52,858 nucleotides of DNA from an uncultured Clostridia bacterium (GCA_938009115.1 CALLHZ010000008.1:1-52858); one strand, 5' to 3'; counted from the first letter of the stretch, positions 14,591 through 25,500 are shown. The notes: generated by a model from the letters alone, not told the origin. A program made the numbers and translations.

Positions 14591-17122
14591 CTATTTTACC
14601 AGCACATAGTCGAAGATCAGGTCTGCATCGACATCATAGAGAATGATCGCTGCATAATCGCTGTTGGTCATTGCCGAAGTTCCGGCCTTGGACCATTCAG
14701 CATCTGTTGCGCTCCAGGTGTAGACAACAACATCAGAGCTGAGGGCATAGTCGCCGCCAGGCAGTGTTGCAATGCTGTTCTTGACTTTGTTCGCAGCATT
14801 ATATGCTTCTACGATTCTGGCATAGTCTCCGCCGCCGCCGCCGTGTGTAACAGGAGTCCAGCTGGAAACGGAACCGTCAGTTGCGAGAACGAGCTTGTAG
14901 AGAGCCAGAGCACCGGCTGCACCAGGATTGCTGGCCTTTGCCAGGGAGCCCGCTTCATAGTCGGTGGCAACGCCATCAACCAGTACGTGGACTTCGTATC
15001 CGGCATCGGTATCAACAACCGAGTAATCGTTGTACATCGCAAAGATGTCTTCGTCGGTTGTGCCGCCTTCGATGACCATCCACTCGATCTTCTTGGAGGT
15101 TGCATCGACACTGAAGTAGGCATTGACATCTTCGGTTCCAAGGATCTTGGCCAGAGTCGTTACACCCCAGTCATCGTCGTCGGTACCAACGATTTCTGTG
15201 TCGTCGTCGTTAATATTCAGTGTTCCCGAATCATCTGTCGTGGTGAAGATGGTTGCATCAGATGCAATGTAAATACCCATGTAAGTACCCTTGGATGTTA
15301 CATCAAACGTACCACTACCATCAGATCCGGTTGCATCTGCCAGAGCTATTGCATTCAGAAGTCCATCCTTGTCCAGGCTGTATTCTACAACAGAACCGAC
15401 AGAAATGATTCCTGCGCCAGCACCCACAACGCCAGTACCGCCAGAACCTTCAGCGATGTCAAACAGTGCAACTGCTGCGGCATTGGTCAAATCGTCGTCA
15501 TCGACTGTAAAGGTCTTCGTGGTTCCGTCTGCAAGGAAGAGCTTGACCTGAGAATCGCCGTCGCTCATCTTAGCAGGAACGCCAACTTCGTAGTCAACAA
15601 CGATTGCGAGCATGTCTTCGCTGCCGTCGATCACTTCGAGGTCATAGATATCGCCAGCATAATCGAGGTAAAGTTCAACTTCATCGCCAGCGGATACGCC
15701 AAAGGCTGCAAAGGTTGCAGATACTGCGCTTCCGGAGATTTCATAAACCTTGCCACCGATGGTAGCTTTTGTGCCGCCGCTGGTGATTCTGCTCACAGTA
15801 CCTTCAACGACTTCAGTGCCAACATCAACTCTCTTGATGTAGGTACCGTCGTCATATACGTACACAACGTCATCCTCTTCGAGATCGTCGAGGCTCTTTG
15901 CGCCATACAGTGCGAAGGTATCATAGTCGATATCATCATTGTCGTCCAGTTCGAACGCAAAGGTGAAGAGTTCGCCGTCTGCGATGTCGTCCAAGTCGTC
16001 ATCATCGATCATGCCGTCGCCGTTGACTGTCCAAGTAGCGATGGAGTAAATCTTGGTGATGTAGTTTCCGGAGATCTTGCAGGCGATGGTGTAGTCAGAA
16101 CCGTCTGCGACGACGCCGGCTGCACCAACAAGTGTGGCAGCAACCTGTGCACCGTTATTAAATACGGCAGTAGTACCGGCAGCACCGGATACCTGGTCAA
16201 AGTTTGTCTTCACTTCGTAGTCGCCGAATTCGTCCGTTGCATTGACGGTGGTTGCACCGCCGGCAACATCATTAAATTCGCCGGTGTAGAATGTGGAGAT
16301 GGTTTCCTTGATCGCAATGATTTCATTGTCTGAGTTTGCATAAGCTTTTACCAATGCGCCCTGGAGATTCTTCAGGGAAATGAGGCTGTCCTCGTCACCG
16401 GTCACGACAAATTCCGCACCAACCGTTGAAACGAGTGTGCTATCATAGGCATCTGCGCCGGGATCATAGGCCTGTGCGCCAAGTCTTTCGAGCATGGTGT
16501 CCGCAACAGGAGCCGCAATAGTTCCCAGGTTGGTTTCAACGAAGTCACCATCTTTATTGGTCTTTCCGATGGACTGATCAAGAGTCTGATAAGTCATGAT
16601 GGCAATATCGCCTCTGTTGGCTCCTGCGGAACCAGCGCTGATTCCATCCAGGATTCCCAGAACCTTTGCCTTGGTAACCCAGTTTGCAGGCCATGCACCT
16701 ACGAGGCTTTCTTCAGTGTATCCAAGAGCAGCGACCAGCATTTTGGCGGCTTCGTCGTAGGATACGGTGTTGTCGGCCTTGAAGGTGTTGTCGGGATAAC
16801 CATTGATGATTCCGAGGCTGACGGCATAGGCGACATATTTGTCGGACCAGTGGCCTGCCATGTCGGAGAAGCTGGAGCGACCAGCAGCGTAATCTTCCAG
16901 GCCCAGGGCGCAGATAATGATCTTCGCCATTTCGCCTCTGGTTACGATGCCAGCGGGCTTGTAGCTTCCATCGGGATAGCCTGATATCACGCCGAGTTCC
17001 ATGAGAACGCTGACTGCATCTTCGCTGGGTTCGCCGACGACGTCGGACGGAGCTGCGAAGGTGAAGGCAAAGCTGCCCAGAACCAGAGCGAGTACCAGTA
17101 CTAATGAAAGTACTTTTCTCAT
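14591..17122 (-). CDS. S-layer protein with three N-terminal SLH domains
   Basis: This is an 843-residue protein that starts with a textbook signal peptide ending at AFA. Three SLH domains follow (about residues 28-195), with cores such as GVISGYPDGSYKPAG, GIINGYPDNTFKADN and the weaker VLGILDGISAGSAGANRGD; these bind pyruvylated secondary cell-wall polymer in characterised relatives. The remaining 640 residues are acidic, Asp/Gly/Thr-rich and low in Cys, with long stretches like DDDLDDIADG, typical of self-assembling surface proteins. AGGAGG lies 7 nt upstream of the ATG. A consensus promoter, a folded 5' leader and a strong terminator make this a monocistronic, probably highly expressed gene. 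It is a good candidate for the main S-layer subunit. Confidence 0.9.
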   Translation of the reverse strand: MRKVLSLVLVLALVLGSFAFTFAAPSDVVGEPSEDAVSVLMELGVISGYPDGSYKPAGIVTRGEMAKIIICALGLEDYAAGRSSFSDMAGHWSDKYVAYAVSLGIINGYPDNTFKADNTVSYDEAAKMLVAALGYTEESLVGAWPANWVTKAKVLGILDGISAGSAGANRGDIAIMTYQTLDQSIGKTNKDGDFVETNLGTIAAPVADTMLERLGAQAYDPGADAYDSTLVSTVGAEFVVTGDEDSLISLKNLQGALVKAYANSDNEIIAIKETISTFYTGEFNDVAGGATTVNATDEFGDYEVKTNFDQVSGAAGTTAVFNNGAQVAATLVGAAGVVADGSDYTIACKISGNYITKIYSIATWTVNGDGMIDDDDLDDIADGELFTFAFELDDNDDIDYDTFALYGAKSLDDLEEDDVVYVYDDGTYIKRVDVGTEVVEGTVSRITSGGTKATIGGKVYEISGSAVSATFAAFGVSAGDEVELYLDYAGDIYDLEVIDGSEDMLAIVVDYEVGVPAKMSDGDSQVKLFLADGTTKTFTVDDDDLTNAAAVALFDIAEGSGGTGVVGAGAGIISVGSVVEYSLDKDGLLNAIALADATGSDGSGTFDVTSKGTYMGIYIASDATIFTTTDDSGTLNINDDDTEIVGTDDDDWGVTTLAKILGTEDVNAYFSVDATSKKIEWMVIEGGTTDEDIFAMYNDYSVVDTDAGYEVHVLVDGVATDYEAGSLAKASNPGAAGALALYKLVLATDGSVSSWTPVTHGGGGGDYARIVEAYNAANKVKNSIATLPGGDYALSSDVVVYTWSATDAEWSKAGTSAMTNSDYAAIILYDVDADLIFDYVLVK

Positions 17123-17144
17123 TCTTAATTCCTCCTTAAGAATT

Positions 17145-17200
17145 CTTCGAAGGGGAGTAACGATTGGATTCTTTGATCAAATTATCCTCCCCTTCCGAAG
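17145..17200 (-). promoter_or_regulatory. 5'-leader stem-loop of the SLH mRNA
   Basis: Arms at 17145-17157 and 17187-17200 pair over 13 bp with a single bulge, closing just upstream of the ribosome site. The leader is about 140 nt long. Long structured leaders that stabilise the message are known for abundant S-layer transcripts; that role is inferred here. Confidence 0.55.
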
Positions 17201-17266
17201 ATAATCTGACAAGTGTATGTAGGAATGTTTACAGCACAAGACGGCAAACATAACCTATCACAGTGG

Positions 17267-17294
17267 ATTATACCACAACCCCGGAGCCTTTCAA
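17267..17294 (-). promoter_or_regulatory. Sigma-A promoter of the SLH protein gene
   Basis: The minus strand has TTGAAA (17289-17294), a 16-bp spacer and TATAAT (17267-17272). The predicted transcription start is near 17260. Confidence 0.7.
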
Positions 17295-17447
17295 CAAATC
17301 TGCTGAAATGTAACAAACCTGTAACATCAAGACTTTTCGGGGTTCCGGCACTTTATGGATCGATTATGGGCCAGGCGAGGCGAAATGTCCATTACAGAGA
17401 TGTTACGGGTTGGTTACGGTTTGAAACAGGAATAGAAGCCTAAATTC

Positions 17448-17498
17448 CAGCTATAACTGAAACATTTGCAAAAACTCATTGTTTTTCAGTTATAACTG
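17448..17498 (+). repeat. Paired palindromic boxes at the second ATPase promoter
   Basis: CAGTTATAACTG (17487-17498) is a perfect 12-bp palindrome. CAGCTATAACTG (17448-17459) is the same box with one change. The two also form an outward inverted repeat, GCTATAACTGAAAC (17450-17463) facing GTTTTTCAGTTATAAC (17481-17496), across a 17-nt AT-rich spacer. The right box contains the likely -10 (TATAAC), so binding there would control the ATPase gene. Confidence 0.75.
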
Positions 17499-17536
17499 TG
17501 ATATTGTGATGTCATCCTGAAAGGAGCGTGTTTACG

Positions 17537-18751
17537 ATGATCCCAAGAGAAACATACATGGAGCGTATTCGCCCATTTATCAATAATGATCTTATTAAGG
17601 TACTCACAGGCATCCGCCGGAGTGGGAAGTCTGTCATGCTGCGTCTGATCCAGGATGAACTGATTACACGAGGAGCCTTTGAGTCCCAATGGATCACACT
17701 AAACTTTGAAGACATGAAAAATGCTCACCTCTGCACGGCCCAATCGTTGCACGATGAGCTCTCAGACCGAATAGCGGCTATAAAAGGCAAGGCCTATCTT
17801 TTCCTGGATGAGATCCAGGAAGTGGAGGGATGGGAAAAATGCATCAATTCGCTGCGCGTGGAAGCAGACTGCGATATCTACATCACAGGCTCCAACGCAA
17901 AGCTTCTATCGGGTGAATTAGCTACCTATCTTGCCGGACGGTATGTGGAATTTGTCATCTATCCTTTTTCATTTGAGGAATTTTCCACGATGTACTCCTT
18001 ATCTTTTCCAAATACAACTCCTGAGGACCTGTTTTCAAAATACCTGATCGTCGGCGGTATGCCTTACCTTGGTAATTTAGCTTACGCAGCGGAGCCTTCC
18101 AGACAATATCTGCAGGATGTTTATCATTCAGTGGTCTTGAAAGATATCGTCAAGCGCAACGCCATTCGCGACGTGGAGCTGCTGGAACGCATCATTGCTT
18201 ACATGTTTTCCAATATGGGAACCACTTTCTCCGCGCTGTCCATATCTAAATATTTTAAGAGTGAGCAGCGTATCGTAGCCCCTGAGACCATTATGAACTA
18301 TATCAAATATTGTGAAGACGCGTTTCTTTTCTACCGGGTTCCCAGACAAGATCTCTCCGGGAGAAAGATTCTTAAAATCCAGGAAAAATATTATGTTGCA
18401 GACCACGGCATCCGTGAAGCAGTCTTTGGCAATAATATGAGGGATATCAATTTAACGCTTGAAAACATCCTGCATATGGAGTTGCTCCGCCGCGGTTATC
18501 GCGTAACCGTCGGAAAAGCCGGCACAAAAGAAATCGATTTTATCGGTGAAAAGCAAGGGGAAACCATTTATATCCAGGTTGCCTATCTCCTCGCATCAGA
18601 AGAGACGATCACCCGGGAATTCGGCGTATACGATATGGTCAGGGATCATTTCCCCAAATATGTTGTTTCGCTGGACAACTACGATATGAGCCGCAACGGA
18701 GTGATCCATAAAAATATAAGAGAATTCCTGCTTATGCCTGAATGGAATTGA
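17537..18751 (+). CDS. AAA ATPase with DUF4143 domain (second copy)
   Basis: This is a 404-residue protein. The ATG at 17537 is chosen because AAGGAG lies 10 nt upstream; an in-frame GTG at 17528 touches that site. The AAA_14 domain has a Walker A motif GIRRSGKS (near residue 27) and a Walker B motif AYLFLDEIQE (near residue 95). DUF4143 follows, with the conserved sequence KEIDFIGEKQGETIYIQVAY near residue 330, a D-x-IQV arrangement that resembles a nuclease core. It belongs to the same family as the gene at 11517-12779 but the two are only distantly similar. The family's role is unknown; restriction-like, plasmid-related or archaellum-like roles have not been shown. It is flanked by distinctive inverted repeats on both sides. 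Confidence 0.9.
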   Translation: MIPRETYMERIRPFINNDLIKVLTGIRRSGKSVMLRLIQDELITRGAFESQWITLNFEDMKNAHLCTAQSLHDELSDRIAAIKGKAYLFLDEIQEVEGWEKCINSLRVEADCDIYITGSNAKLLSGELATYLAGRYVEFVIYPFSFEEFSTMYSLSFPNTTPEDLFSKYLIVGGMPYLGNLAYAAEPSRQYLQDVYHSVVLKDIVKRNAIRDVELLERIIAYMFSNMGTTFSALSISKYFKSEQRIVAPETIMNYIKYCEDAFLFYRVPRQDLSGRKILKIQEKYYVADHGIREAVFGNNMRDINLTLENILHMELLRRGYRVTVGKAGTKEIDFIGEKQGETIYIQVAYLLASEETITREFGVYDMVRDHFPKYVVSLDNYDMSRNGVIHKNIREFLLMPEWN

Positions 18752-18955
18752 TGGAGTGGCAATAGAGGCTTTCGGGGTTGGCAAATGAATGTCTCAAAAT
18801 AAAATGTATACCCTATTGACACATACAATGGGAAATGCAGCGGCAACGCATAGGTTTCCTGCGGCCTATGTCCGTTTAAGCCGCAAAACGCCATGGCCGC
18901 AGCCTGCGGCAGGCGCTAAGAAGCTGATCTCGTGGCAAAATCGTAAATTTATTGG

Positions 18956-18988
18956 AAAGCTCCTAGGCAATTTATGCCCAGGAGCTTT
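18956..18988 (+). repeat. 33-nt hairpin, copy 1
   Basis: AAAGCTCCTAGGC and GCCCAGGAGCTTT enclose AATTTAT, with one mismatched pair. The copy at 19490-19522 is nearly identical and shares the left flank AAATTTRTTG, so the duplicated segment is longer than the hairpin. This copy lacks a T-run on either strand. Confidence 0.75.
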
Positions 18989-18990
18989 CA

Positions 18991-19043
18991 GGCTGAAGAC
19001 AAACTCAGGCAGAAAACCGGGATTGTCTTCAGCCTTCTTTTTT
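18991..19043 (+). terminator. Terminator of the second ATPase gene
   Basis: GGCTGAAGACAA (18991-19002) pairs perfectly with 19023-19034 across a 20-nt loop. TTCTTTTTTT follows on the plus strand. Confidence 0.75.
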
Positions 19044-19060
19044 GCCTTACATCAGGAGAA

Positions 19061-19101
19061 GTTATACAGGAAACATCAATAAGAGAGGTTTCCTGTATAA
19101 C
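19061..19101 (+). repeat. TTATACAGG inverted repeat, unit 1
   Basis: GTTATACAGGAAAC and GTTTCCTGTATAAC form a perfect 14-bp inverted repeat across a 13-nt spacer. The layout matches the repeat in front of the ATPase gene. Confidence 0.85.
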
Positions 19102-19196
19102 GCTTGATTACAGGAGGCAGCACTTGCCGGCTCATTTGAAGAATCGACTGCAAATACTGCTGAAAAAGCGGCAAATAAAGAAGAATGCCGTGGATC

Positions 19197-19236
19197 GTTA
19201 TACAGGAAAAAGCTTTTGAATCCGTTTTCTGTATAA
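19197..19236 (+). repeat. TTATACAGG inverted repeat, unit 2
   Basis: GTTATACAGGAAAA faces TTTTCTGTATAA across about 14 nt, with one missing base in the right arm relative to unit 1. Confidence 0.75.
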
Positions 19237-19291
19237 TTCTCATACCTCTTTTGATTATCTATTTGTAAGAAAATAGTGCGCTCGACAAAAA

Positions 19292-19332
19292 GTTATACAG
19301 GAACCCGGCTTTTCGCGCTTACCCTGTATAAC
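19292..19332 (+). repeat. TTATACAGG inverted repeat, unit 3
   Basis: GTTATACAGG and CCTGTATAAC form a perfect 10-bp pair across a 21-nt spacer. The total length (41 bp) equals that of unit 1, although the inner sequence differs. Confidence 0.75.
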
Positions 19333-19489
19333 GCTTATCTTTTTCCCGCCTTTGGCTGACGGTGTCAATCAAAGGAGCCGGGGCGAAGAGACAGCATGGC
19401 GCGCCCCGGGATCGTAGCGCCGGTCGAAGGACATGGCCATGGCGTTTTGCAGTTAAGCGGACATTGGCTTTTGAAATTTGTTGAATAGA

Positions 19490-19522
19490 AAAGCTCCTGG
19501 GCAATTTATGCCCGGGAGCTTT
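19490..19522 (-). terminator. 33-nt hairpin, copy 2; terminator of the 1987-residue gene
   Basis: A 13-bp stem with one G-T pair and the loop ATAAATT lies 18 bp beyond the minus-strand stop. The minus strand continues TTTTCTATT. It is the second copy of the hairpin at 18956-18988. Confidence 0.7.
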
Positions 19523-19540
19523 GTCTTCTTCCTGGGAAAC

Positions 19541-22500
19541 CTAGTACAGCCGGTGCAGCATCCAGTACCCGATATCCCCGTCCACGATGATCGGCACGTC
19601 GCAGGTCCGCTGGACGCCGCCGGCATAGGCGGCGGTGAAGCGGACGATCTGCAGCGTCGGCGCGGCGGTACTGGCGCCTTCCCACAGGCCCGGGGACCAA
19701 AGGACGCCTGCGTAGGGAGTTTCGCCGGCGCTGTCGGCCGGGCCCTCGGGCAACAGGGAGCAGATTTGGGCCGGACGGGATAAAAGGGTCGCGGACACGG
19801 ACAGGGGCGTGCCGCCGACCTGTGCCGCGAGGCACAGGGCCTCGCCGGGCCAGAAGACATTGGCGCCCCGGGCCCGGGGCGAGGGCAGCGCGCTGTACAG
19901 CGCGAAGTCGGCGGCCGTATCCACATCTGCTCCGAACCACTTCTGATTGAACCGCACCCGATTGGCTTCCCAGTCCGGGGTGTGGTCCACCTGTCCCCGG
20001 ATCCCCATCAGGGAAAGACATTCAAAGCGGTAATGGCCAAGGCCTGCGCCTGTCTGATCCCGGACAATGGCCACCACATCATAGCGCCCGGCCCGAGCCG
20101 GCTCCGGCACCGGGATCCGCAGGGACGGATACCGCCCAAACGCGTCTGCCTCGATCTCCGAAATAAAACTCGTATAGAATGGAAGACCCGGCTCCGGTCC
20201 GAAATAGACTTCTGTCGTCAGCGACAGCACATCCTTTTCCGTATCCTCCACACCCATGCAGATCTGATAATGCTCCTCCGGCGCCACCTTGGAGGGATCC
20301 GTCGCCATATAGGTGATCCAGGGCGCTCCGGCGGAGGTTCCTTCTATATAAAAAGTAAAGACACACACATTGCTGTTCTTGTCCCAGGACGAACTGCCCG
20401 ACCGGGAGGCGTCATCCTCCTGCCAGTGCTCCACCACATATTTGCCATCGACGTCGAACCGCTCGACGGGCGCGTCCAGGACCGTTCCATGCAGAGGATG
20501 CAGTCCGTCGTTCATAGGGGTATGGGTGTAGCGCCAGTAAGACCGTTTGGAAGGGTCGTTTTCGTAGTCGCTGTAGTTTGCAGAAAGCGTCACCCGCTCT
20601 CCCTTGGCGTAAACCGGAATACTTTCCGGCTGCGCCGCTTGCTTTTGCGCAACGATGACCGCCTCCGCCCCCACCGCCGTCCAGTCCTGCAAAACCGCTT
20701 CTCTCGAAAAGGCTTCCCGCACGAGAAATACTTTTCGCCCGTTCTCGATGGAATAGAGCTGAAAATCGCCGATGCGCGTCTCCGTTTCGAGGCCCGGACA
20801 GAAGGCGATCTCCGCGCCCCCCTCAAACCGGCCGTTTTCTGCGTAAGAAGTTCCACCCTCGATCATCATCCGGCCTTCCCGGACGCCTGACGGTACCGGC
20901 GCGCCGGGCAGGGTAACGATCGCCTCCACATCCGTAAACCATCCACAGGCATTCCGATAAGTGGCCGAATTCTGCCGGATCACCTGAGCCCCGGTCAGAT
21001 TTTCCATGGCCAGACGGTACTCCTTTGGAATATTGTCCAGGGCGCTTTGGGGATACCGGTCGTTGTACATGCAGGTCCACTGCCAGTCCTGCCAGTTGTA
21101 GCTCACATTGTTGTAATTCTTGCCGTTGGTAAAGGTGGGTTGGGACAAGGTGTCCACGCCCAGATACAGGGCTTCCTGCCCGGCCGGGATCGTCACGCTC
21201 AGGATATATCTGCCGGGATCGCCGCTCAAGACTGCATAATCGTTGCCCTCCACGCCTTGGACGCAATCGGCCCGGAAAGGCGAATAGAACGTTGCCGTAG
21301 CCGGAGCTGTAAAACTGCCCTTTACACGGGTAAGACCGCCGGTCTGCCGCAAGGCGGACCGGCAGGACACGAAGGTCTCCGGCGCGATCTCCGCCGGGCC
21401 GGGGACAGGATCCACCAAAGCCAGCCGCAGGTTGTCCAGCCGGGTCCAGTAATCCATCAGCCGGCCGCCGTAACCCCGGGCATAAGCCCGGAGCACATAA
21501 TCACCCGGCTCCAGAAAGTGGCGGAACTGATAAAACCCTTTGCAGCTTCCGGTGACAAGTTCGTCCCAGGTCATCTCGGGACCTCCGTCCTTGCACAACG
21601 CAAAATAATTGCTCATAAAACCGGTGTCGCGGCAGATATCGTAGTCGAAGGACAGGACGCCCAGCGTATTTTCCGGCACGGAAAACGTGACGTCCGAGCT
21701 GGTGGACAGATACCGGTTGCTCCAATTGCTCCCCTGATACAGATACGCATGAGCGGCATTGTACCAGCCGTTCAAAAATCGGCTGTTCTGCAAGCCGAAG
21801 GGCCCGCTCGACGCAAAGCCAGAAAAGTCCTCCATGTATTCGGCCAGCACCCGGTAATGGCCGCCTTCCTTTATGGAAGCCTGTTGAAAGACCGGCGTTT
21901 CGGCAGCGACGGAAAAGATGTCCCCAGCCGACGTCGTTGTGTATTCGTAATAATACTCTGTCCCGGGGCGAAGCTGCAGCGGCTTGGAAATCTTTCCTTC
22001 TGCGTGCTGGGCGGTCAGAAGCAGGTCGCTTTCGATTCGATATGGATCCTCCGCTATTTCCCGGGCCAGCGCCCCGGCGTCGAAAGGACCGGTCAGAAGC
22101 TTCGAAAAGCCTTGGGCCGGATCCTCGGTCAAGTGACGGATCCGCAGACGCCCTATGCGGCTCTCCTGACTTTCCCGAAGGCTGATCACGTGGGTGGTAT
22201 GGGTGGCAGCCGGCTGGTACTGATGGTTGGCTCCGGTGGACAAAAGAAGCAGACCGGGGCTGCGGACTCCGTATTCAAGAATATTGTTGAGACCGCTGCA
22301 CAGGTCGGAGGGGGCGCCCGGGGCGGCGATCCCCGCCGCCGGGGCATACCCGAACACCGCTGTCCGTTCGGGCATGCCGTGGGCCGGTCCGCTGTTGAAT
22401 CCGCTGTCGGCGATGTAGGTCCACTGGGCGCCCAGTCCGGTCAAAACAGTTTTATCTTCCCTTTCCACACCAAAAAGCGATCGGCTTACCTCTGTGGGAT

Positions 22501-25500
22501 ATCCCTGGGTGTGCTTCACCGAGGCCGTTCCCCGATACCCGTCATAGAGCCCATAGATCGTTGTCTCGACGGTCCGGGTCGTGGAAGAACGGTACTGGTT
22601 GCGGATCCCCGCGTAGCGGATCCGGTTGCCGCTGTCGTATACAGGAAAAGCACAGTCTTCCAAGCCTTCGCTGACCGGAGCAGTCTGGCCCCACACCAGT
22701 CCGCCATCGATATCGAAAGCCCGCAGCGCCGCCGTATTTCCTTCCACGGTATTTGTTATCAATAACCCTTCCGCATCCTGGCCCACGGCAAAGACCCGGG
22801 CCGCTGGACTGTCCCCGGCAGTTCCCTGCAGGCGCTTCATTTCCAGCGCCTGACTTTTTGGATCAAAAAAAGCCCGCAGCAGTTCTCCGCCCCGGCGAAC
22901 CAGAAAGGAATCCCGCCCGGCAATCGTCTGCACAGTCCCCGGTGTCGCATACAGTTCTTCCGAAGCGATTTTCGTCACCGTACCGTCAGCCATAGAGATC
23001 CTGTATATGCCGTCTTCTTTATAGCTGAAAATATTCGCCCCCGACACGCTGTTGCACCGGCCCAGGGCAGAAGGCAGGATCGTCAGCTCGGCGCCGGTCT
23101 GCTTGTCCAGGACGATGGTCTTGCCGTCCATGACCCAATAGAGAAAACGGCTCTGACTGTCCTGCCCGAAATATGCATCCCGGGCCCGGTCGATGCCTAC
23201 AGGAAAGTGTCCGGCGGACAAAGAATAGCTCCACAGCGGGTCCAGGGTTCGGGCGCTGCAGGCCCGGATCACATAAGGCTGTTCCGGGTAACAGTCGTAG
23301 TCCGTGACGCCCGGCGTCCAGGTCGCCTCTGCCTTGTAGATCCGCTCCTCGTCGCAGGTGACGGATCCTTCTTCCCAAAATCCGGACCAGGTCCCCTGAA
23401 ACCCATAGGGTACTTCCAGCGTCCCCAGCTTTTCGATCTCGGGCTGGTCAGGGTCGTCAGGGCGCGCCAATTCCGCAGTGACCCGGGCGTCGATCCCCTG
23501 GGCGAGCAGAAGGGCCCGAAGCTCCGCGGCTCCAGCTTCCACCGCTTGCTTCTGCTCCAAATCTTCGGCGAACAACAACACCTCCAGTTCCCGGATCTGG
23601 ACCTGTTCCAGGCTCACCACCGGCGCCACATTGTCCACCAAGGCAGAGGATACCGCATCGCCCGTCAGATAGTCTGCCTCGGTGACATACTCCGGTAGCG
23701 TCTCTTCGGTCCACACATCCTTGACCCGGAGCAATAATTCGAAAGGACCCACGCCCTCCTTGTCAAAGCCCACCCGGCTGCCGCTGCCGAAGCTGAGATC
23801 CTGATACCCGGCCATGGAAGTCAAGGGCGTATCGCCTATTGACGTTGCGCGATAGGTCCATTGGCGGTTCAGCTGGTCTCCGTCGGTGACGCTGAGATCC
23901 GCCGCTTCGACCTTTGCGATGTTTTGTCCCTGCTCCCGCAGCCAGACTTCCGAAAGGCCAATGGCTGCGTCCGGCGGTTCGTCCCGGGCCACAGAGAATA
24001 CTGCCTCTACGCTGTCGGTGCGCCCCCGGACGTCTCGGGCAAAGACACGATATTCGAAATCACAGGGATCCGGGTTTTTCGTCAGAAATGGAAGCTCGAC
24101 GCAAAGGGTTTCTTCGGTGCTTCCAGTATCTATCATGGGCCGGGTCTTGATCCGTTCCGAGTTTTGCAACACATTCGGCTCGCTCTCGAAGCGATGTTCC
24201 AGGCGAACCGTCTCGTTGGTATTCGGATCCGTCAATTCCACCCAAAGTTCCGTCAGCGGATACTCCGGATGCTGAGCCACAGCCAGACACAACACTTGTT
24301 TTCGATTCTGTTTCTGTACTCCGGCCAAGGTGTGACGAATGGAAGGCGTCGCCAGGACTTGAATAGGTTTCACGTCACGATCGCTGTGGCCGCTTGCGGT
24401 CTCCACATCCAGCTGCGCATGAAAATTGCCGACTTGTGAGAACACAGCTTCGGCCTGGACGGATGTCCTGCGGCGAATGGAACCGATCCCGCTCTCCACC
24501 AGGGAAAAGCGATTGTCGGCCATCCCCTCTCCGTAAGCCCGCATTGCCGAGAAAGTTTCGCCTTCGCTTTCGAACAGGGAAGCATCCACGGCGTAGACCC
24601 GATGACCTTCGTAGGTTTGAGCCGGCAATTCCAACACAGCGGTCACGCCGACTTCCGGCACGGGTGGTTCCGCCGGAGGCTCTTCCGGCGGATCGTCCGA
24701 CTCAATGACTTCGTAAAATCGGAACAGCACCGGATATGAAAAAGAGAGCCCTACGGCTCCCCCTGCGGCAAAGGTCCCCTCTCCCACCCGATACCCCGCG
24801 GAGCCCACGGCGCTGCCCCGTATGAATATCGTATGTCCGCCCGCCAGCGCGCCGTTCAAGCCGGTGATCATGGAAGGATGCACATAGCCAGCCTCCACCG
24901 CATCCGGGTCCCACCGGCTCAGCCGCCCTGCGGCCTGGGCTCCGCTCTCGCCGTTTCCGAACAGGGAGTAAATGTTGTACCCGTATTCCCGGTCGATGAG
25001 AGGAACCTCGTTGGCGAGGGGGAGGTTGTAGTGCAAAAATGACAACTCTCTTTGAGGTATTAGATTGAATTTTGGTTTTACTTTGAATGTAAGTGTACTA
25101 CTTTCAATTTGCAGTACTGCGCTATCCATATCAAATAGCGAATTTAACGAAGCAGAGTGCGAGAAAGCCTTTGCGATAATCTGCCCTCCATCATTCATAA
25201 TGTCTAAGGCCGCAGTGGGAATATCTACATAGAACTCAGCATATTCTTCGGCCATAACACCATCGATCCCTCGATTGAGCATTTCAGTATCACTAACTAC
25301 TATTTTGTCTGATCCTGCATTGCCCACTTTCCAGTATCCGCCACTGTAGTGCCACAGATCCAGGGATTTTCGCACCACCACATCAGATCCTTCTATGCAT
25401 ATTTCCCTTGTTTCCGAATCCTGCCCATGAACACTGTTTGCTGTGATGATCGAAACGCAGAGAAGAAAGATCAGGAAGAAAAGAGTAATTACATTGCGAT

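Larger units (their letters stand above)
18752..19540 (+). other. Gene-free tract rich in inverted repeats
   Basis: No convincing gene lies between the ATPase stop and the end of the 1987-residue gene. Short open frames (for example 18974-19219) run straight through the repeats and lack a ribosome site. The tract holds two copies of a 33-nt hairpin near its ends, one plus-strand terminator and three TTATACAGG inverted repeats, all listed separately. Confidence 0.7.

Noticed and set aside
14843..16333. Cys-rich plus-strand open frame of 496 codons
   Set aside because: It lies opposite the SLH protein; the apparent Cys/Ile/Val richness comes from the Asp/Ala/Thr-rich codons of the true gene.
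18974..19219. Possible small protein of 81 residues in the repeat tract
   Set aside because: No ribosome site, runs through a terminator and two inverted repeats, and shows no recognisable sequence.
19061..19332. CRISPR-like array
   Set aside because: Only three units, each an inverted pair rather than a direct repeat, with unequal spacing of 95 and 55 bp and no cas genes in the window.
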